64,000 nucleotides of DNA from contig NZ_CAMYUE010000008.1 of NCBI RefSeq assembly GCF_947301925.1, positions 1 to 64,000 on the forward strand, read 5' to 3'. Source of the stretch: an uncultured Ruminococcus sp. Lineage in GTDB: Bacteria > Bacillota > Clostridia > Oscillospirales > Ruminococcaceae. The notes beneath the pieces were generated by a model. That model did not search any database and was not told the DNA's origin. It was given only the letters and a program-made list of their open reading frames with translations. Position numbers and translations under genes: made by a program. Numbering within the stretch: position 1 is the stretch's first letter; every line of letters begins with the position of its first letter. Shown here one piece after another: positions 1 to 8,183 of the stretch.

Positions 1-1
1 A

Positions 2-841
2 TACACATGGACAACGGTCATTGCGGGAGCTCTTATAACCCTGCTTACCGCCCTCATAGTTATCGGCGGCATAAAGCGTATCGCCACGGTCTCCGAGGTA
101 GTTGTGCCCGTGATGATAATAGCCTATGCAGGCTGCTGTCTCGCCATAATAATCTGCCACATCACAGAGATACCCTCGGCATTCGCCTCCATAATCAGAG
201 GCGCCTTCAGCTTCAAAGCCGCAGCAGGCGGCGCCGCCGGCACGGTAATGATGCAGGCTGTGAAAAGCGGCGTGGCAAGAGGCATATTCTCCAATGAAGC
301 AGGGCTCGGCTCGGCACCTATCGCCGCAGCCGCCGCAAAGACAAAGGAGCCCGTCCGCCAGGGACTTGTCACCATGACAGGCACCTTCATAGATACCATA
401 ATCGTATGCACCATGACGGGACTTGCCATAATCATGTCGGGAAGCCACAACACCTCCGGGCTCAAAGGCGTTATGATAACCATGGACGCCTTTGATTACG
501 GACTCCCCTTCAGTGAAAAGATCTCCTCATTCATACTTATGTCCTGTCTTGCGGTATTTGCCTTCACTACGATCCTTGGCTGGAACTACTATTCCGAGCG
601 CTGTCTGTCCTATCTGACAGGAGCGAGCAGGAAGGTCACAGCAATATACAGGTGGATATATATAGCAGCTGTATTCATAGGACCGTATCTTGCAGTAGAA
701 GCGGTGTGGAACATAGCCGATATATTCAACGGTCTCATGGCCATACCCAACGTCATCGCCATAATAATGCTCTCGGGAGTTGTCTCCGCCGAGACAAAGG
801 ATTATCTGGCCAGACTGAAAGCAGGAAAGGTCAGCGAATAG
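2..841 (+). CDS. Sodium:alanine/glycine symporter (AGCS family), 3' part
   Basis: C-terminal 279 residues of an AGCS-family Na+-coupled amino-acid transporter; the gene begins before the window and the frame is open from base 2. The visible part holds several hydrophobic helices and the family-typical stretch FSNEAGLGSAPIAAAAA (about residues 96-112 of the fragment), followed by a conserved region with EPVRQGLVTM. It ends in a charged cytoplasmic tail (ETKDYLARLKAGKVSE). AGCS proteins import alanine or glycine with sodium; the substrate here cannot be read from the fragment. No clear terminator follows: there is only a short CCTCTTT/AAAGAGG hairpin at 852-867 without a T-run. Confidence 0.93.
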   Translation, partial: YTWTTVIAGALITLLTALIVIGGIKRIATVSEVVVPVMIIAYAGCCLAIIICHITEIPSAFASIIRGAFSFKAAAGGAAGTVMMQAVKSGVARGIFSNEAGLGSAPIAAAAAKTKEPVRQGLVTMTGTFIDTIIVCTMTGLAIIMSGSHNTSGLKGVMITMDAFDYGLPFSEKISSFILMSCLAVFAFTTILGWNYYSERCLSYLTGASRKVTAIYRWIYIAAVFIGPYLAVEAVWNIADIFNGLMAIPNVIAIIMLSGVVSAETKDYLARLKAGKVSE

Positions 842-942
842 TATTGTCCTGCCTCTTTCCAAAGAGGAGTATGCGCTTTTATTTATCGGCGGTGATCTAT
901 GGCTCAACAGCACTTCAGCTCATGCAAAAGGAGGATATAACG

Positions 943-1671
943 ATGCACACATGGACAACCGTATCAGGAACTAAAGTAATAAGGCTCAACAACTTCAGAT
1001 GCAGCTGTTATTTTATTGTTAAAGGTAACAACGCAGTTTTAGTCGACACAAGTATCAGAGCGGAAAGATCCATTATTGAAAGAGCTATGAAGAAGAACGG
1101 TATCAAGAAGCCTTCTGCTGTGGTGCTTACGCATAATCATTTCGACCATGCAGGGAATGCGGAATTTTTCAGAAGGAAATACAAATGCGATGTCCTGATA
1201 CATGAAAAAGACTATGAGGGCCTGCGAAAAGGGTACACATATCTTCCCGACGGTATGGCTCAGCCGTTCAGGCGGGCTGTCGGGTTTATCAATTCAAGAA
1301 GAATTATCCTGCCGTTTCAGAAATTCCCTCCATGTCCCGGAGCTGTACCTGTAAGCGATGGTGTGACCCTGGAAAAATACGGTATAAATGCACGGATAAT
1401 ATCTACTCCGGGACATACTGACGGTTCTGTCAGTATTATTGTGGATAACGAGATAGCGCTGGTAGGTGATTGCATGGTACGCTCCGTAAACGGAGAGATC
1501 TTTCCTCCATTCGCTGAACATCCTGACGAAGTTGCAGGATCATGGATCAGACTTGTCAATACAGGGTGCCGTCTTTTCCTTCCCGCTCACGGTAAAGAGA
1601 ATTCATCGGAACACGTAAGGAAAAAAATAAAAAAGCAGCTTGATACAATCAGGCATGGCAAGAGCAAATAA
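943..1671 (+). CDS. MBL-fold metallo-hydrolase
   Basis: A 242-residue metallo-beta-lactamase-fold hydrolase. The metal motif HxHxDH is complete (H64, H66, D68, H69, in LTHNHFDHA). Later ligands are the His of STPGHTDGS, the Asp of VGDCM and the His of PAHGKE. The fold covers glyoxalase II-like thioesterases, lactonases and flavoprotein relatives, and nothing here picks one substrate. The start is the ATG preceded by AAAGGAGG eight to ten bases upstream; the reading frame extends further upstream, but that part lies over the symporter tail and has no ribosome site. It is followed directly by a strong terminator. No signal peptide is seen, so it is probably cytoplasmic. Confidence 0.9.
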   Translation: MHTWTTVSGTKVIRLNNFRCSCYFIVKGNNAVLVDTSIRAERSIIERAMKKNGIKKPSAVVLTHNHFDHAGNAEFFRRKYKCDVLIHEKDYEGLRKGYTYLPDGMAQPFRRAVGFINSRRIILPFQKFPPCPGAVPVSDGVTLEKYGINARIISTPGHTDGSVSIIVDNEIALVGDCMVRSVNGEIFPPFAEHPDEVAGSWIRLVNTGCRLFLPAHGKENSSEHVRKKIKKQLDTIRHGKSK

Positions 1672-1683
1672 TATAAACGAAAC

Positions 1684-1709
1684 CGGATCAGTTATCTGAT
1701 CCGTTTTTT
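1684..1709 (+). terminator. Rho-independent terminator after the MBL hydrolase
   Basis: Perfect 8-bp stem CGGATCAG/CTGATCCG with a TTAT loop, followed by six T. Confidence 0.9.
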
Positions 1710-1752
1710 CGTATCAGCCTGTTGCCTGTCCTGACTTATCTGATTTTGGGTA

Positions 1753-1781
1753 TTGACAAATGATAATTGCTGTGTTATAAT
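1753..1781 (+). promoter_or_regulatory. Sigma-A promoter for the 1839-3133 gene set
   Basis: TTGACA at 1753-1758, 17-bp spacer, TATAAT at 1776-1781. Both hexamers match consensus exactly. Confidence 0.85.
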
Positions 1782-1838
1782 ATAGAAAACGCAGGGTTTG
1801 TACCATGCGTACTTATATACCATGCCGAGGTGAATACC

Positions 1839-2186
1839 ATGTCAAAGATAGTAAAATTCTCCCTGTCCGACGAGAGCTATGAGCTCCTTTGCGGACGCGC
1901 CGAGGAAAAACGACTCTCATTGCAGGACTATATCCGCATGGAGCTCTTTCCCGATGCGGTAAAGCTCACGCCCCTTGACGCCATAAAGGAAGCGCTGAAA
2001 AAGTACAATGCAGGAGAGAGCTTCACCGTCCCCGAGATACTGGGCGACAGGTGGGACCTTCCCAACGGAGAGGCAGGCCAGTTCGGCAAGAAGTTCTTCC
2101 AGCTGGTGGAATCGGAGTACAGCAGCGAGCTGGAATTCGCAGGACTCAACAGAAACAAGAGAGCGGTATACCGCAGAAAGGGTTGA
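1839..2186 (+). CDS. Small DNA-binding-like protein (DUF1413-like)
   Basis: A 115-residue soluble protein. The first ~40 residues (KIVKFSLSDESYELLCGRAEE..LSLQDYIRMELFP) look like a ribbon-helix-helix type strand-helix-helix. The middle (SFTVPEILGDRWDLPNGEAGQFGKKFFQLVE, about residues 67-97) resembles the DUF1413 pattern of a GdxW motif followed by a G..F helix. The start is the ATG with GAGGTG upstream, 58 bases after the -10 box; a further upstream ATG in the same frame lies inside the promoter and is rejected. The next gene starts four bases after the stop, so they form one transcription unit. The family match is from memory and the function is unknown. Confidence 0.75.
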   Translation: MSKIVKFSLSDESYELLCGRAEEKRLSLQDYIRMELFPDAVKLTPLDAIKEALKKYNAGESFTVPEILGDRWDLPNGEAGQFGKKFFQLVESEYSSELEFAGLNRNKRAVYRRKG

Positions 2187-2190
2187 TATC

Positions 2191-2400
2191 ATGAACAGAA
2201 CCGTAATAAACGCAGCCATAAGAGGCAGTATAGCGGCAACAGTGCTGAGAAACGGCACATATAACACAAGGGCGGCCATATCGGCGCTGTCCGCAGCCTT
2301 CGGAGTACCCAAGCAGGTAATAGCGGGCAATATCAGCTGGCTGGTGCGTTCGGGACAGCTTGGCATAAGACGCTGTCCGCCCAATTCCGCCCTTTACTGA
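2191..2400 (+). CDS. Small helical protein, possible winged-helix
   Basis: A 69-residue basic protein, MNRTVINAAIRGSIAATV..., with a helix-turn-helix-like centre (TRAAISALSAAFGVPKQVIAGNISWLVRSGQLGI). That pattern suggests a small wHTH, but it is not a clear family member. Its start is four bases after the previous stop with AAAGGG upstream, and its stop is followed four bases later by the metallopeptidase start, so translation is probably coupled across all three. Expression with a putative RHH protein and a peptidase is the only functional clue. Confidence 0.7.
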   Translation: MNRTVINAAIRGSIAATVLRNGTYNTRAAISALSAAFGVPKQVIAGNISWLVRSGQLGIRRCPPNSALY

Positions 2401-2404
2401 TACA

Positions 2405-3133
2405 ATGGCAGAGACAGGAAAGCTCCGCAGGGCAGAGACCTCCAGCGGAGCCATAGAGTATATCCTCGAACGCAAGAAGGTCAAAAACATAAACCTTCAT
2501 GTCCGCAGGGACTGCACTGTGTATGTATCTGCGCCGCGGTATGTTCCCGTAAGGGAGATAGAGTGCTTCATTGCCGAGAAAAGCCGCTATATATTACAGG
2601 CGCAGGAGTACTACAGGAGCCGCGCAGAAGCAGTCCCCCGCCCTGTTTACACCGACGGCGCTGCGGTGAAGCTGCTGGGGCGGGATATGGAGCTGAAGGT
2701 GATACAATCAGACCGACAGCAGGTCACGTCAGATGATGAACGCATATATATCATGTTAAAGGACGCAGCCGACACGGAACGCATAGAAAGGCTTTACAGC
2801 CAATGGCTGGCGAAGCGGTGCAGCGAGGAGCTGACGGCGATAACTCAGGAGGTATGGCAGGACTTCCAACCTCTGGGGATACATCTGCCCGCACTAAAGA
2901 TCAGGACCATGAAAGCAAGGTGGGGAAGCTGTCATTACGGAAAGGGCATGATAGTGCTGAACAGGCGGCTCATTGAAGCTCCGCCCCGCTGTATCGCCCA
3001 TGTGGTAGCCCATGAGCTCTGTCATTTCATATATCCGAACCACTCGGCAGATTTCTACGCTCTCCTTGACCGTATGTCTCCCGACTGGCGCAGCGCAAAG
3101 ACAGAGCTGGAACGCCTTGTCATACTTCGGTAG
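2405..3133 (+). CDS. YgjP/DUF45-type zinc metallopeptidase
   Basis: A 242-residue protein of the M48-like YgjP (DUF45) family. The N-terminal beta-rich half starts with the family-typical IEYILERKKVKNINLHVR. The C-terminal half carries KARWGSC followed by the zinc motif HELCH (H203, E204, H207) and a downstream NHS for the third ligand. The family is often called a putative metal-dependent hydrolase, and several members lie in restriction or defence loci; no such partner is visible here. The start codon follows the previous stop by four bases without its own strong ribosome site, pointing to translational coupling. Confidence 0.9.
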   Translation: MAETGKLRRAETSSGAIEYILERKKVKNINLHVRRDCTVYVSAPRYVPVREIECFIAEKSRYILQAQEYYRSRAEAVPRPVYTDGAAVKLLGRDMELKVIQSDRQQVTSDDERIYIMLKDAADTERIERLYSQWLAKRCSEELTAITQEVWQDFQPLGIHLPALKIRTMKARWGSCHYGKGMIVLNRRLIEAPPRCIAHVVAHELCHFIYPNHSADFYALLDRMSPDWRSAKTELERLVILR

Positions 3134-3187
3134 CTGATACAAAGCAAAACTTTACACTTTAACTTTGCTGGCTCCATGAAAGGGATT

Positions 3188-3347
3188 CCAAAGGGTTTAC
3201 AACCCTTTGGTCAGGTCAAGGGCTGACAGCCCTTGCGGGGTTCGGGGCAGCGCCCTGAATACATCAGGCGCTCCGCAAGTGTGAATCCCGAAAACAATCC
3301 AGTGAATTGTTTTCGGGAGAGGGACGCCCTGCAAGTGAGGGCGTCCC
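3188..3347. repeat. Multi-hairpin intergenic repeat element
   Basis: A row of inverted repeats: CCAAAGGG/CCCTTTGG (3188-3210), CAAGGGCT/AGCCCTTG (3217-3235), an imperfect AGCGCC..GGCGCT stem (about 3249-3272), CCCGAAAACAAT/ATTGTTTTCGGG (3287-3317, perfect 12 bp) and GGGACGCCCT/AGGGCGTCCC (3321-3347, perfect 10 bp). Several loops are exactly 7 nt. The stretch codes for nothing credible and looks like a composite dispersed palindromic element. Confidence 0.75.
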
Positions 3348-3404
3348 CTGATGGAACATCGAGGATGCCGTCCCTGCAATTACAAACAGCAGCCGGATAA
3401 ACAC

Positions 3405-3435
3405 AAAGCCCCGGGGCATAATGCCTCGGGGCTTT
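3405..3435 (-). terminator. Terminator after the 3463-4761 lipoprotein gene
   Basis: 15-base arms around one central base (AAAGCCCCGGGGCAT / ATGCCTCGGGGCTTT, one G-T position). It lies just downstream of the minus-strand stop and also faces the plus strand, so it may act in both directions. The T-run is weak. Confidence 0.65.
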
Positions 3436-3462
3436 ATCTTACGGATATTATAGCAGAAGCTC

Positions 3463-4761
3463 TTAGTTCTTCTTGATATTAGTCTCCTTCTTGCACTCAT
3501 AGTAGAACTTGTCCTCAACAGCCTTGTAGAGATCGTCAAGGTTCTCATATCCTACATAGAGAACGTCGTCGATAGCGAATGCGTCGCCTGAAACGCCGAA
3601 GAAGTTGGAGTAGCTGGGCTCGTTGTAGCTTGAAGCGTCATAATCGCTGTCATCGTTACCGGGTGAGAGAACGTTCTGATACCAAGCGAAGTAGTAGTAT
3701 ACCTTCTCGCCCTTCTTTGCTGCCTCGGTAGGCTTCTCTGTAGCCTTCTCGGTAGTTGCTTCAGTAGCTGTCTCGCCTGCCTTTGTGGTAGTTGCGCCCT
3801 CAGCAGTTGTAGTAGCAGCCTCTGTAGCCTTCTCGGTAGCAGCCTCTGTAGTGGGCTCCTCCTCTTCTCCGCCTGCTTCCTTGGTAAGAGTTGTTGTTAC
3901 CTTGTATACATAGCAGAGAGCATTCTTCATGCTGTAGTTCTCTTCCTTGGGGATATAGAGGTTTACACCGAGGAGCTCGATATCCTCAAGCTTCTTCTTC
4001 TCCCAGTTGTCCTCAACATCTTCCATGAAGCGATCCTGAGCGTACTTGTCCATCTTGTCGTAGGACTTCTTCTCGATCTCGGAGATCTTTGTAACGTACT
4101 GCTGGAGACCCTCAACGGTGAACTCCTTCTCGAATTTCTCGGGAACATAACCCTGACGGAAGCACTCGTCCTTGGTGTCGTCCTCGTCGTAGCCGAATGT
4201 AACTGTTACCTTGTCGCCGTTGCTGAGGCCGTAGCTCTTATCAGCATAGAATGAGATATAGTCAACAGGGAGCTTGTCGTAGTCCAAGCTGAGCTGGCCG
4301 TCGGGACCTACGCCGCTGTATGTGATATCAAGGTACTCAAAGGGATCGAACTTCTTAGCTTCTTCAAGGTCCTTTACAGTGATGGTCTTGTCGCTGAGCT
4401 TGAGCTTGATCTTGTACTTGTTCTCAAGCTTCTCAACATCATCGTCGTCCCACTCGAAAACGATCTCGTCACCGTTTGAAAGTGAGCTTGTCTTGTCGAG
4501 CTCGCCGCCGAGATACTTCTGGAGCTTCTTAACAGCTCTCTCGATAGCGTGATCGTCCTTCTTGCTCTTGATGCCGAATGCCTTGAGGTTATCGGTTACC
4601 ATCTTCTCGTAATCGATCTCATAATCGGCAGTGGCGATAGTGTCCATGCCATTGAACTCTACCTTCAGGTAGTCGTTGGGATTGATAGTTGCTTCGCCGC
4701 AGCCAACCAGCAGAACAGCAGCGATGGGAAGGACTGCGATAGCTTTCAGATTCTTCTTCAT
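3463..4761 (-). CDS. Secreted lipoprotein with two internal repeats and a Thr/Glu/Ala linker
   Basis: A 432-residue lipoprotein with signal peptide and lipobox LLVGC (Cys21). Two diverged copies of one domain can be seen: residues ~28-103 (NPNDYLKVEFNGMD...SLSNGDEIVFEW) and ~139-190 (DPFEYLDITYSGVG...GLSNGDKVTVTFGY). A long low-complexity linker of TEAATEK-type repeats (~300-355) precedes a C-terminal region rich in Tyr, Asp and Ser. The sequence is strongly acidic. Function is unknown; the architecture fits a surface-anchored protein displayed through the cell wall. AAGGAGG lies nine bases before the ATG. It has its own promoter and terminator, so it is probably monocistronic. Confidence 0.88.
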   Translation of the reverse strand: MKKNLKAIAVLPIAAVLLVGCGEATINPNDYLKVEFNGMDTIATADYEIDYEKMVTDNLKAFGIKSKKDDHAIERAVKKLQKYLGGELDKTSSLSNGDEIVFEWDDDDVEKLENKYKIKLKLSDKTITVKDLEEAKKFDPFEYLDITYSGVGPDGQLSLDYDKLPVDYISFYADKSYGLSNGDKVTVTFGYDEDDTKDECFRQGYVPEKFEKEFTVEGLQQYVTKISEIEKKSYDKMDKYAQDRFMEDVEDNWEKKKLEDIELLGVNLYIPKEENYSMKNALCYVYKVTTTLTKEAGGEEEEPTTEAATEKATEAATTTAEGATTTKAGETATEATTEKATEKPTEAAKKGEKVYYYFAWYQNVLSPGNDDSDYDASSYNEPSYSNFFGVSGDAFAIDDVLYVGYENLDDLYKAVEDKFYYECKKETNIKKN

Positions 4762-4807
4762 TTCTCATACCTCCTTGGATATTTGAACAAAATCAAATTA
4801 CAAATAT

Positions 4808-4836
4808 ATTATAACAAACAAAAATACTTCCGTCAA
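4808..4836 (-). promoter_or_regulatory. Sigma-A promoter of the 3463-4761 lipoprotein
   Basis: On the minus strand TTGACG (4836-4831), 17-bp spacer, TATAAT (4813-4808). Confidence 0.8.
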
Positions 4837-4920
4837 TTGACAAATATACAGTTTTTTCCATATATAACCGCTTATTTTTTGCGATTTTTTCATTTTTTGC
4901 CAAAAATTGCCGCCAAAGCA

Positions 4921-4957
4921 GAAAACCCGCAGGCATTTCACCGAAATACCTGCGGGC
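4921..4957 (-). terminator. Terminator after the GH74 gene
   Basis: Stem CCCGCAGG...CCTGCGGG extended by CATTTC/GAAATA with one mismatch, then TTTTC on the minus strand, immediately after the GH74 stop. Confidence 0.8.
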
Positions 4958-4966
4958 TGATGATCT

Positions 4967-7726
4967 TTATTTCTCGGGGAGCTCCCCTATCTTGTGAAGC
5001 AGGAAGTTCTGTATAGCCAGAGCGTCGCTTGAGGTCATACCGTCAAAGCTGCCGGAGCAGTCTGCGTTCTCTCTGCCCTGAGCGGTCAGATGCCCCTTAT
5101 CGGTGCCGTTGAGGCCGTACTTGTTGGGGTTGGCCAGAGCCTGCATGATGAGGATAGCGTCTGCCAGCTCGATCTTGCCGTCGCAGTTGGAATCCCCTGC
5201 CTTGTAGTTCTTGCCGGTAACAGCAGGAGCCGAGGTAGTAGTTGTAGTGGTTACCACAGGCTTTGCTGTAGTCGTTGTGGTCTTTGTCACAGGCGGCTTC
5301 TCTCCGCTTGCTATCTGTCCGTAGACGATACCGCAGCCTACAGTTGACATATACACCTTGCCGAACTCGTCCATATCGCCCACAAGATAGTTGCCGTTGC
5401 CTGTGCCGCCGTAGAGATGGTCTGTGTTGATACATACCCATGTAGCGCCGCCGTCTGTGGAGCGGTAGATGCCCTCCTTGTCGTCCTCCTGAGGCTTGCC
5501 GTATATGAACAGGGTATTCACGCCGCCTGCTTTTTCGGGAGCTCCGTAGCCAACGCACTTCGCATAGGATACGCTGTCAAGCTTGCTGACGTTCCTGCCG
5601 CCGTCGGATATGACGTACATACCGTACCAGCCTGCCGCAATAGCTACCTTTCCGTTTCCGAGGTAAGCAGGATCGCCTGTGTTATCGCACATATCGTACC
5701 TGCAAAGGGTGGTCTCGGTAAATGTAGCGCCGTAGTCGGTGCTGACAGCAAATGCGTAGTGAGCGTCCTCAAGAGGAGGCTCTTTGAGATTTGGATTTGA
5801 AGACCAGTACTCGTTATATTTCAGTACATTTGCGTAAACGATCTTGGGATCCTTGGGATCAACAAGAGTATATACTCCCTTGGTGGCATTTATGCCTGTG
5901 CTCTTGTTCCAGGTCTTGCCGAAGTCGTCAGTGTAGGAGACCGCACCTGTTGCGCTGGTATTTATTATCCTGTACTTACCCTTTGCCAGCTCCGTTATGG
6001 AGAGCTTTCCGCCTGTGCAGGCAGGCTCGAACACATTCCATGTCTTGCCGCGGTCGGTGGTATAGTATCCGCTGCCTGTATTATTTCCGTCACCATTGGC
6101 GGTTCTTGCCCATACGTCCGTGTTCTGAGGGCATACGGCAATAGCCGAGGTCGAGCCCATATTTGGCTGATACTGAAGGCCTATCTCGTCCACCTTAGTG
6201 TGTACGAAGCCGTCGTAGTCGCCGATAGCCGACAGGTCGAGGCCGTCCTCCGTGCTGACGAAGTCAAGGGAAACTACCTCCTCTATACCGTCGGGGTTGA
6301 AGGTAAAGGTGGGGAGGTTATCCTCGTCGGTGCTCCAGATATTCTCTGCGATGAAAACGCCGTTGCCCGAGGTTATGAACATCCTGTTGTGGTCTCTGGG
6401 GTCTGTCACTACAGTGCCCGACCAGTGGATGGCCTTGTCCCTTATCCACGAATAGCCGCCGTCCCGGAGATAATTTGATATGAGAGGCTGTTCCCAGCCC
6501 TTGGTCTTTCCGGGAGTGAAGTTCTGCCAGGTCTGTCCGCCGTCAAATGAGCGGAAGTACTGGTCGCCCCATGCAGGGCCGTGCTCCTCTGTCCAGGGCT
6601 CCCACTCCTGATCCTTCCAGCTTCCGCAGCTTCCTGCGATAAGGTGATCGGGATTTGTGGGGTCTGCCCAGATAGAGCCCAGACCCACATCAAGAGCCTC
6701 GACTATCTGTGTGGGATCCTGCTCGCCGGGGAGCCTGCTGAAAAGATGTGTGGTCTTTCCTGTCCTTGGCGAATAGCGGAAGCCGCCGCCCTGTCCGCCG
6801 CCGAAGGCAAGACCCAGCATATATGTTATGAGCAGGTCACCGTTGGCGTCGAGATTGATCCTGGACGGAAACAGATTTGTGGGCAGCTCCTTTGAGAGCA
6901 CCGAGAACTCATCGTCCTTCACGTCGGCAACGTGGATATTTGCGACACCTGTCTTTGAAGTGGCAACATACACCTTGCCGCCTGTTATAGCGATAGCAGC
7001 CACGCCGTTCTGGAGGTTGTATTCTCCTTCAAGGGTACAGCGGGCGATATTTTCTGTCCATTTGGGCCACTTTGTGGTCTTGTCGAAGAGTCCCAGCTGA
7101 TCGTAGCCGATAACGGGCTCCCATGTCTCGCCGCCGTCGGTGGACTTGATGAGGGCGGACTTTGAGTTCTTGTCCGCAGTAACGTCGCCGCCTGCGTAGA
7201 TTATCTTGGGGTTATCGGGGTCTACGGCTATGGACTCGCCGCACTGACGGCCGTCGCCGTTGCCCATTACCTTTATGAGGTTGGTAACGTTTATTTCCTT
7301 GAAGGTCCTGCCGCCGTCGGTGGTCTTGAAGATGACCGTTTTCTCCGAGGAGAAGTAAGCGCAGCCGCAGAGGAAATAGACCGTATTGTCGTCTGTGGGG
7401 TCAATGGCCATAGCGTCAACGCTGAGGAGACCGCGGTCCGCCTCATTGATGAAGCCGAAGAGCTGCTCCCAGCTCTCTGTGTCATAGTTGTACTTGTACG
7501 CGCCGCCTACGTCCGTTCTTGCGTACATATCCTTCTTGCCTGTAACGATTCCCGAAACGAAGCCGCCTCCGCCTATTTTGAGGGTGCCCCATTCCATGGT
7601 CTGCGAGATGTCCTCTGAGGCCGCATAAGCCTTTCCCGCTCTCTCCGCAGTGCCTGAAACGGAGCAGCAGCCCAGACTTATGAACAGCGCACAAAGACCT
7701 GCCATAGTCTTTTTCATTGCTTTCAT
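4967..7726 (-). CDS. Dockerin-bearing GH74 xyloglucanase
   Basis: A 919-residue secreted endo-xyloglucanase-type enzyme. A signal peptide (MKAMKKTMAGLCALFISLG, cleavage likely near AYA-AS) precedes a GH74 double beta-propeller with many Asp-box-like SxDGGxTW repeats (KTTDGGRTF, KSTDGGETW, RSFDGGQTW, RSTDGGATW). ARTDVGGAY puts an Asp at residue 72, where GH74 enzymes keep a catalytic Asp; the partner Asp is probably in VVTDPRDHNRMF. A TTTTTAKPVVTTTTTT linker leads to a type I dockerin (~839-919) with two Ca-binding repeats (GDSNCDGKIELADAILIMQAL and ADCSGSFDGMTSSDALAIQNFL). The dockerin implies docking onto a cohesin scaffoldin or cell surface. AAGGAAG precedes the first ATG. Expected role is cleaving the xyloglucan backbone outside the cell. 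Confidence 0.95.
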   Translation of the reverse strand: MKAMKKTMAGLCALFISLGCCSVSGTAERAGKAYAASEDISQTMEWGTLKIGGGGFVSGIVTGKKDMYARTDVGGAYKYNYDTESWEQLFGFINEADRGLLSVDAMAIDPTDDNTVYFLCGCAYFSSEKTVIFKTTDGGRTFKEINVTNLIKVMGNGDGRQCGESIAVDPDNPKIIYAGGDVTADKNSKSALIKSTDGGETWEPVIGYDQLGLFDKTTKWPKWTENIARCTLEGEYNLQNGVAAIAITGGKVYVATSKTGVANIHVADVKDDEFSVLSKELPTNLFPSRINLDANGDLLITYMLGLAFGGGQGGGFRYSPRTGKTTHLFSRLPGEQDPTQIVEALDVGLGSIWADPTNPDHLIAGSCGSWKDQEWEPWTEEHGPAWGDQYFRSFDGGQTWQNFTPGKTKGWEQPLISNYLRDGGYSWIRDKAIHWSGTVVTDPRDHNRMFITSGNGVFIAENIWSTDEDNLPTFTFNPDGIEEVVSLDFVSTEDGLDLSAIGDYDGFVHTKVDEIGLQYQPNMGSTSAIAVCPQNTDVWARTANGDGNNTGSGYYTTDRGKTWNVFEPACTGGKLSITELAKGKYRIINTSATGAVSYTDDFGKTWNKSTGINATKGVYTLVDPKDPKIVYANVLKYNEYWSSNPNLKEPPLEDAHYAFAVSTDYGATFTETTLCRYDMCDNTGDPAYLGNGKVAIAAGWYGMYVISDGGRNVSKLDSVSYAKCVGYGAPEKAGGVNTLFIYGKPQEDDKEGIYRSTDGGATWVCINTDHLYGGTGNGNYLVGDMDEFGKVYMSTVGCGIVYGQIASGEKPPVTKTTTTTAKPVVTTTTTTSAPAVTGKNYKAGDSNCDGKIELADAILIMQALANPNKYGLNGTDKGHLTAQGRENADCSGSFDGMTSSDALAIQNFLLHKIGELPEK

Positions 7727-7788
7727 CTGTGATCTTCCTTTCTGTGTTTATTTTGAAAAATCAACGGTCATGTTTTCTTTCCGAGTTC

Positions 7789-7817
7789 ATTTTAGCATTT
7801 AAGAAATACGGTGTCAA
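7789..7817 (-). promoter_or_regulatory. Sigma-A promoter of the GH74 gene
   Basis: Minus-strand TTGACA (7817-7812), 17-bp spacer, TAAAAT (7794-7789), 63 bases before the start codon. Confidence 0.8.
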
Positions 7818-7909
7818 TGGATTTACAGCGTTATGACATTATCGGATATAATGAGAATACTATATTGCAGAAGCCAAAAATGAACATTCCGTTAAACCCT
7901 GCGGAGACA

Positions 7910-8177
7910 AAAAAAGTGCGCAGTCACTATGACTGCGCATACACAACTTATGAACAATGAAGATAAATACAACCCCTTGAAAGAAATTATCGCTTTCAAT
8001 GCTCCGCCTGAATGAGAGGGGCGGAGCTAAAAAACACTGAGAGGAAACGTAGCAAGGGAAGCGTCAGGCCGACAGCGGCGATATCAACATAACGCACCAC
8101 GACTGTAACCCCCCTGCCGTGCTGCGGCACAAACGCCTCCGCTTATCTACAATCACGATATATACATATCATATCCC
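7910..8177 (-). ncRNA. Candidate structured non-coding RNA, about 260 nt
   Basis: A self-contained minus-strand transcription unit without a plausible open frame. It begins at a promoter with an extended -10 TGTGATATAAT (8194-8184) and ends at a perfect intrinsic terminator (TGCGCAGTCA/TGACTGCGCA, 7917-7939, then seven T). Between them the transcript can form TGCCG/CGGCA, an ACA..GUGGUG/CGCCGC..UGU stem, a perfect GCTCCGCC/GGCGGAGC hairpin (about 8001-8027) and a TTGAAAG/CTTTCAA hairpin. It lacks the tmRNA tRNA-like end, the SRP GGAAGNA loop and the RNase P GAGGAAAGUCC core. The size would suit 6S RNA, but I cannot recognise that fold either. The class is unknown. Confidence 0.55.
7917..7939 (-). 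terminator. Intrinsic terminator of the candidate ncRNA
   Basis: Perfect 10-bp stem with a 3-nt loop, followed on the minus strand by C and seven T (7915-7909). No protein gene ends here, so the terminator belongs to a non-coding unit. Confidence 0.85.
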
Positions 8178-8183
8178 AAAAGT

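Noticed and set aside
4549..5016. Plus-strand open frame of 155 codons
   Set aside because: It crosses the lipoprotein start, its promoter and the GH74 terminator; no ribosome site or domain supports it.
7910..8177. Candidate RNA as tmRNA, RNase P, SRP or 6S RNA
   Set aside because: No tRNA-like 3' end, no GAGGAAAGUCC core, no GGAAGNA SRP loop, and no recognisable 6S central bubble; kept only as an unclassified RNA.
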